A stretch of DNA of 5,337 nt. Source: Gemmatimonadales bacterium. GTDB taxonomy: Bacteria > Gemmatimonadota > Gemmatimonadetes > Gemmatimonadales > GWC2-71-9. The stretch is from positions 1-5,337 of the forward strand of contig JAICEH010000156.1 of NCBI GenBank assembly GCA_025924275.1, read 5' to 3'. Shown here piece after piece: positions 5,032-5,337 of this stretch. A program made the translations under genes and the position numbers. Positions within the stretch are counted from its first letter, which is position 1; each line of letters starts with the position of its first letter. The notes beneath the pieces were generated by a model. That model made no database searches and was not told where the DNA came from. It was given only the letters and a program-made list of their open reading frames with translations.

Positions 5032-5337
5032 GCCGCTGACCGGCGTGGTGGTGTGCCACCGCGAGCTCGCCGGTGCGCTGGCCGCGGCCGCCGAGGAGAT
5101 CAGCGGCGTCCGGGGCGCGCTGGTCGCGGTGTCGAACACCGGGTGCGACCGGGGCCAGCTCGAGGAGCGGATCCGCGCGGCCGTCGCGGGGCGGCGGGCC
5201 GTCGTCTTCGTGGACATGCCGAGCGGCTCCTGCCTCGTCGCCACGCTCCACCGGCTCCGGGGGAACCCGGACGTGGCGGTCGTCACGGGCGTCAACCTGG
5301 CGATGCTGCTCGACTTCCTCTTCCACCTCGAGCTGGC
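5024..5337 (+). CDS. PTS EIIA, mannose family (3' end outside window)
   Basis: This is a mannose-type EIIA domain, which takes phosphate from His-phosphorylated HPr onto its own histidine and passes it to EIIB or uses it to signal. The 104 visible residues cover most of the roughly 130-residue domain. GVVVCHRELA (7-16) carries the predicted phosphorylated H12 (equivalent to His10 of E. coli ManX). VFVDMPSGSC (61-70) holds D64, the partner of the histidine. VVTGVNLAMLLDFLF (86-100) matches the family's GVNxPML segment. The DxxGGSPxN signature is altered: SGS replaces GGS, and the usual Pro and Asn are absent. The ATG overlaps the hprK stop by 8 nt, suggesting coupled expression. No EIIB, EIIC or EIID is visible, so a transport role cannot be confirmed. 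Its place beside hprK makes a regulatory role possible. Confidence 0.88.
   Translation, partial: MSEPLTGVVVCHRELAGALAAAAEEISGVRGALVAVSNTGCDRGQLEERIRAAVAGRRAVVFVDMPSGSCLVATLHRLRGNPDVAVVTGVNLAMLLDFLFHLEL

Noticed and set aside
3919..5295. A 458-codon open frame on the - strand
   Set aside because: It is antisense to hprK and the EIIA gene and shows no recognisable motif. Codon bias of the real genes explains it.

Overview
This is a GC-rich window (roughly 70% GC or more by eye) that is coding almost from end to end. It carries eight genes, all on the + strand, with no gap longer than 17 nt and no room for a terminator between genes. I see no RNA gene, insertion sequence, CRISPR array, phage gene or origin. 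The C/G-ending codon bias is even throughout, so nothing looks recently acquired. The organism is probably a Gram-negative, non-Firmicute bacterium. A fused RibBA, a short HPF, HprK with a PGKN loop and a mannose-family EIIA domain would fit Gemmatimonadota or a similar high-GC phylum. That is a guess from gene order and protein flavour, not a proven assignment.

Layout: 1-507 is the 3' part of ribE (riboflavin synthase alpha subunit). 499-530 is a heptanucleotide tandem repeat holding both the ribE stop and the ribBA start. 525-1736 is ribBA. 1741-2223 is ribH. 2210-2623 is nusB. 2620-3741 is a family 4 glycosyltransferase of unknown substrate. 3758-4069 is a short HPF/RaiA ribosome hibernation factor. 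4066-5031 is hprK. 5024 to the end is the first part of a mannose-type PTS EIIA protein.

How they work together: RibBA makes both precursors of the lumazine (from GTP and from ribulose 5-phosphate), RibH condenses the lumazine, and RibE dismutates it to riboflavin. ribD, the missing step, is probably just upstream. NusB is a transcription antitermination and rRNA processing factor and a frequent neighbour of ribH. HPF, HprK and EIIA form a second block linking ribosome hibernation with phosphotransfer signalling. HprK would phosphorylate HPr on serine, and EIIA would take phosphate from HPr on histidine. HPr and EI are not in the window. The glycosyltransferase sits between the two blocks, coupled to nusB by a GTGA stop/start overlap.

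The most interesting signals lie at gene junctions. One is the CTCGTGA repeat, which looks like a 21-nt expansion inside a former GTGA overlap. Another is a 16-nt gap before hpf that can fold as a small hairpin showing the Shine-Dalgarno in its loop. The third is GTGA overlaps at unrelated junctions. The EIIA also departs from the usual DxxGGSPxN active-site signature. I found no clearly new multi-gene system; this is mostly core metabolism and regulation in an unusual arrangement.
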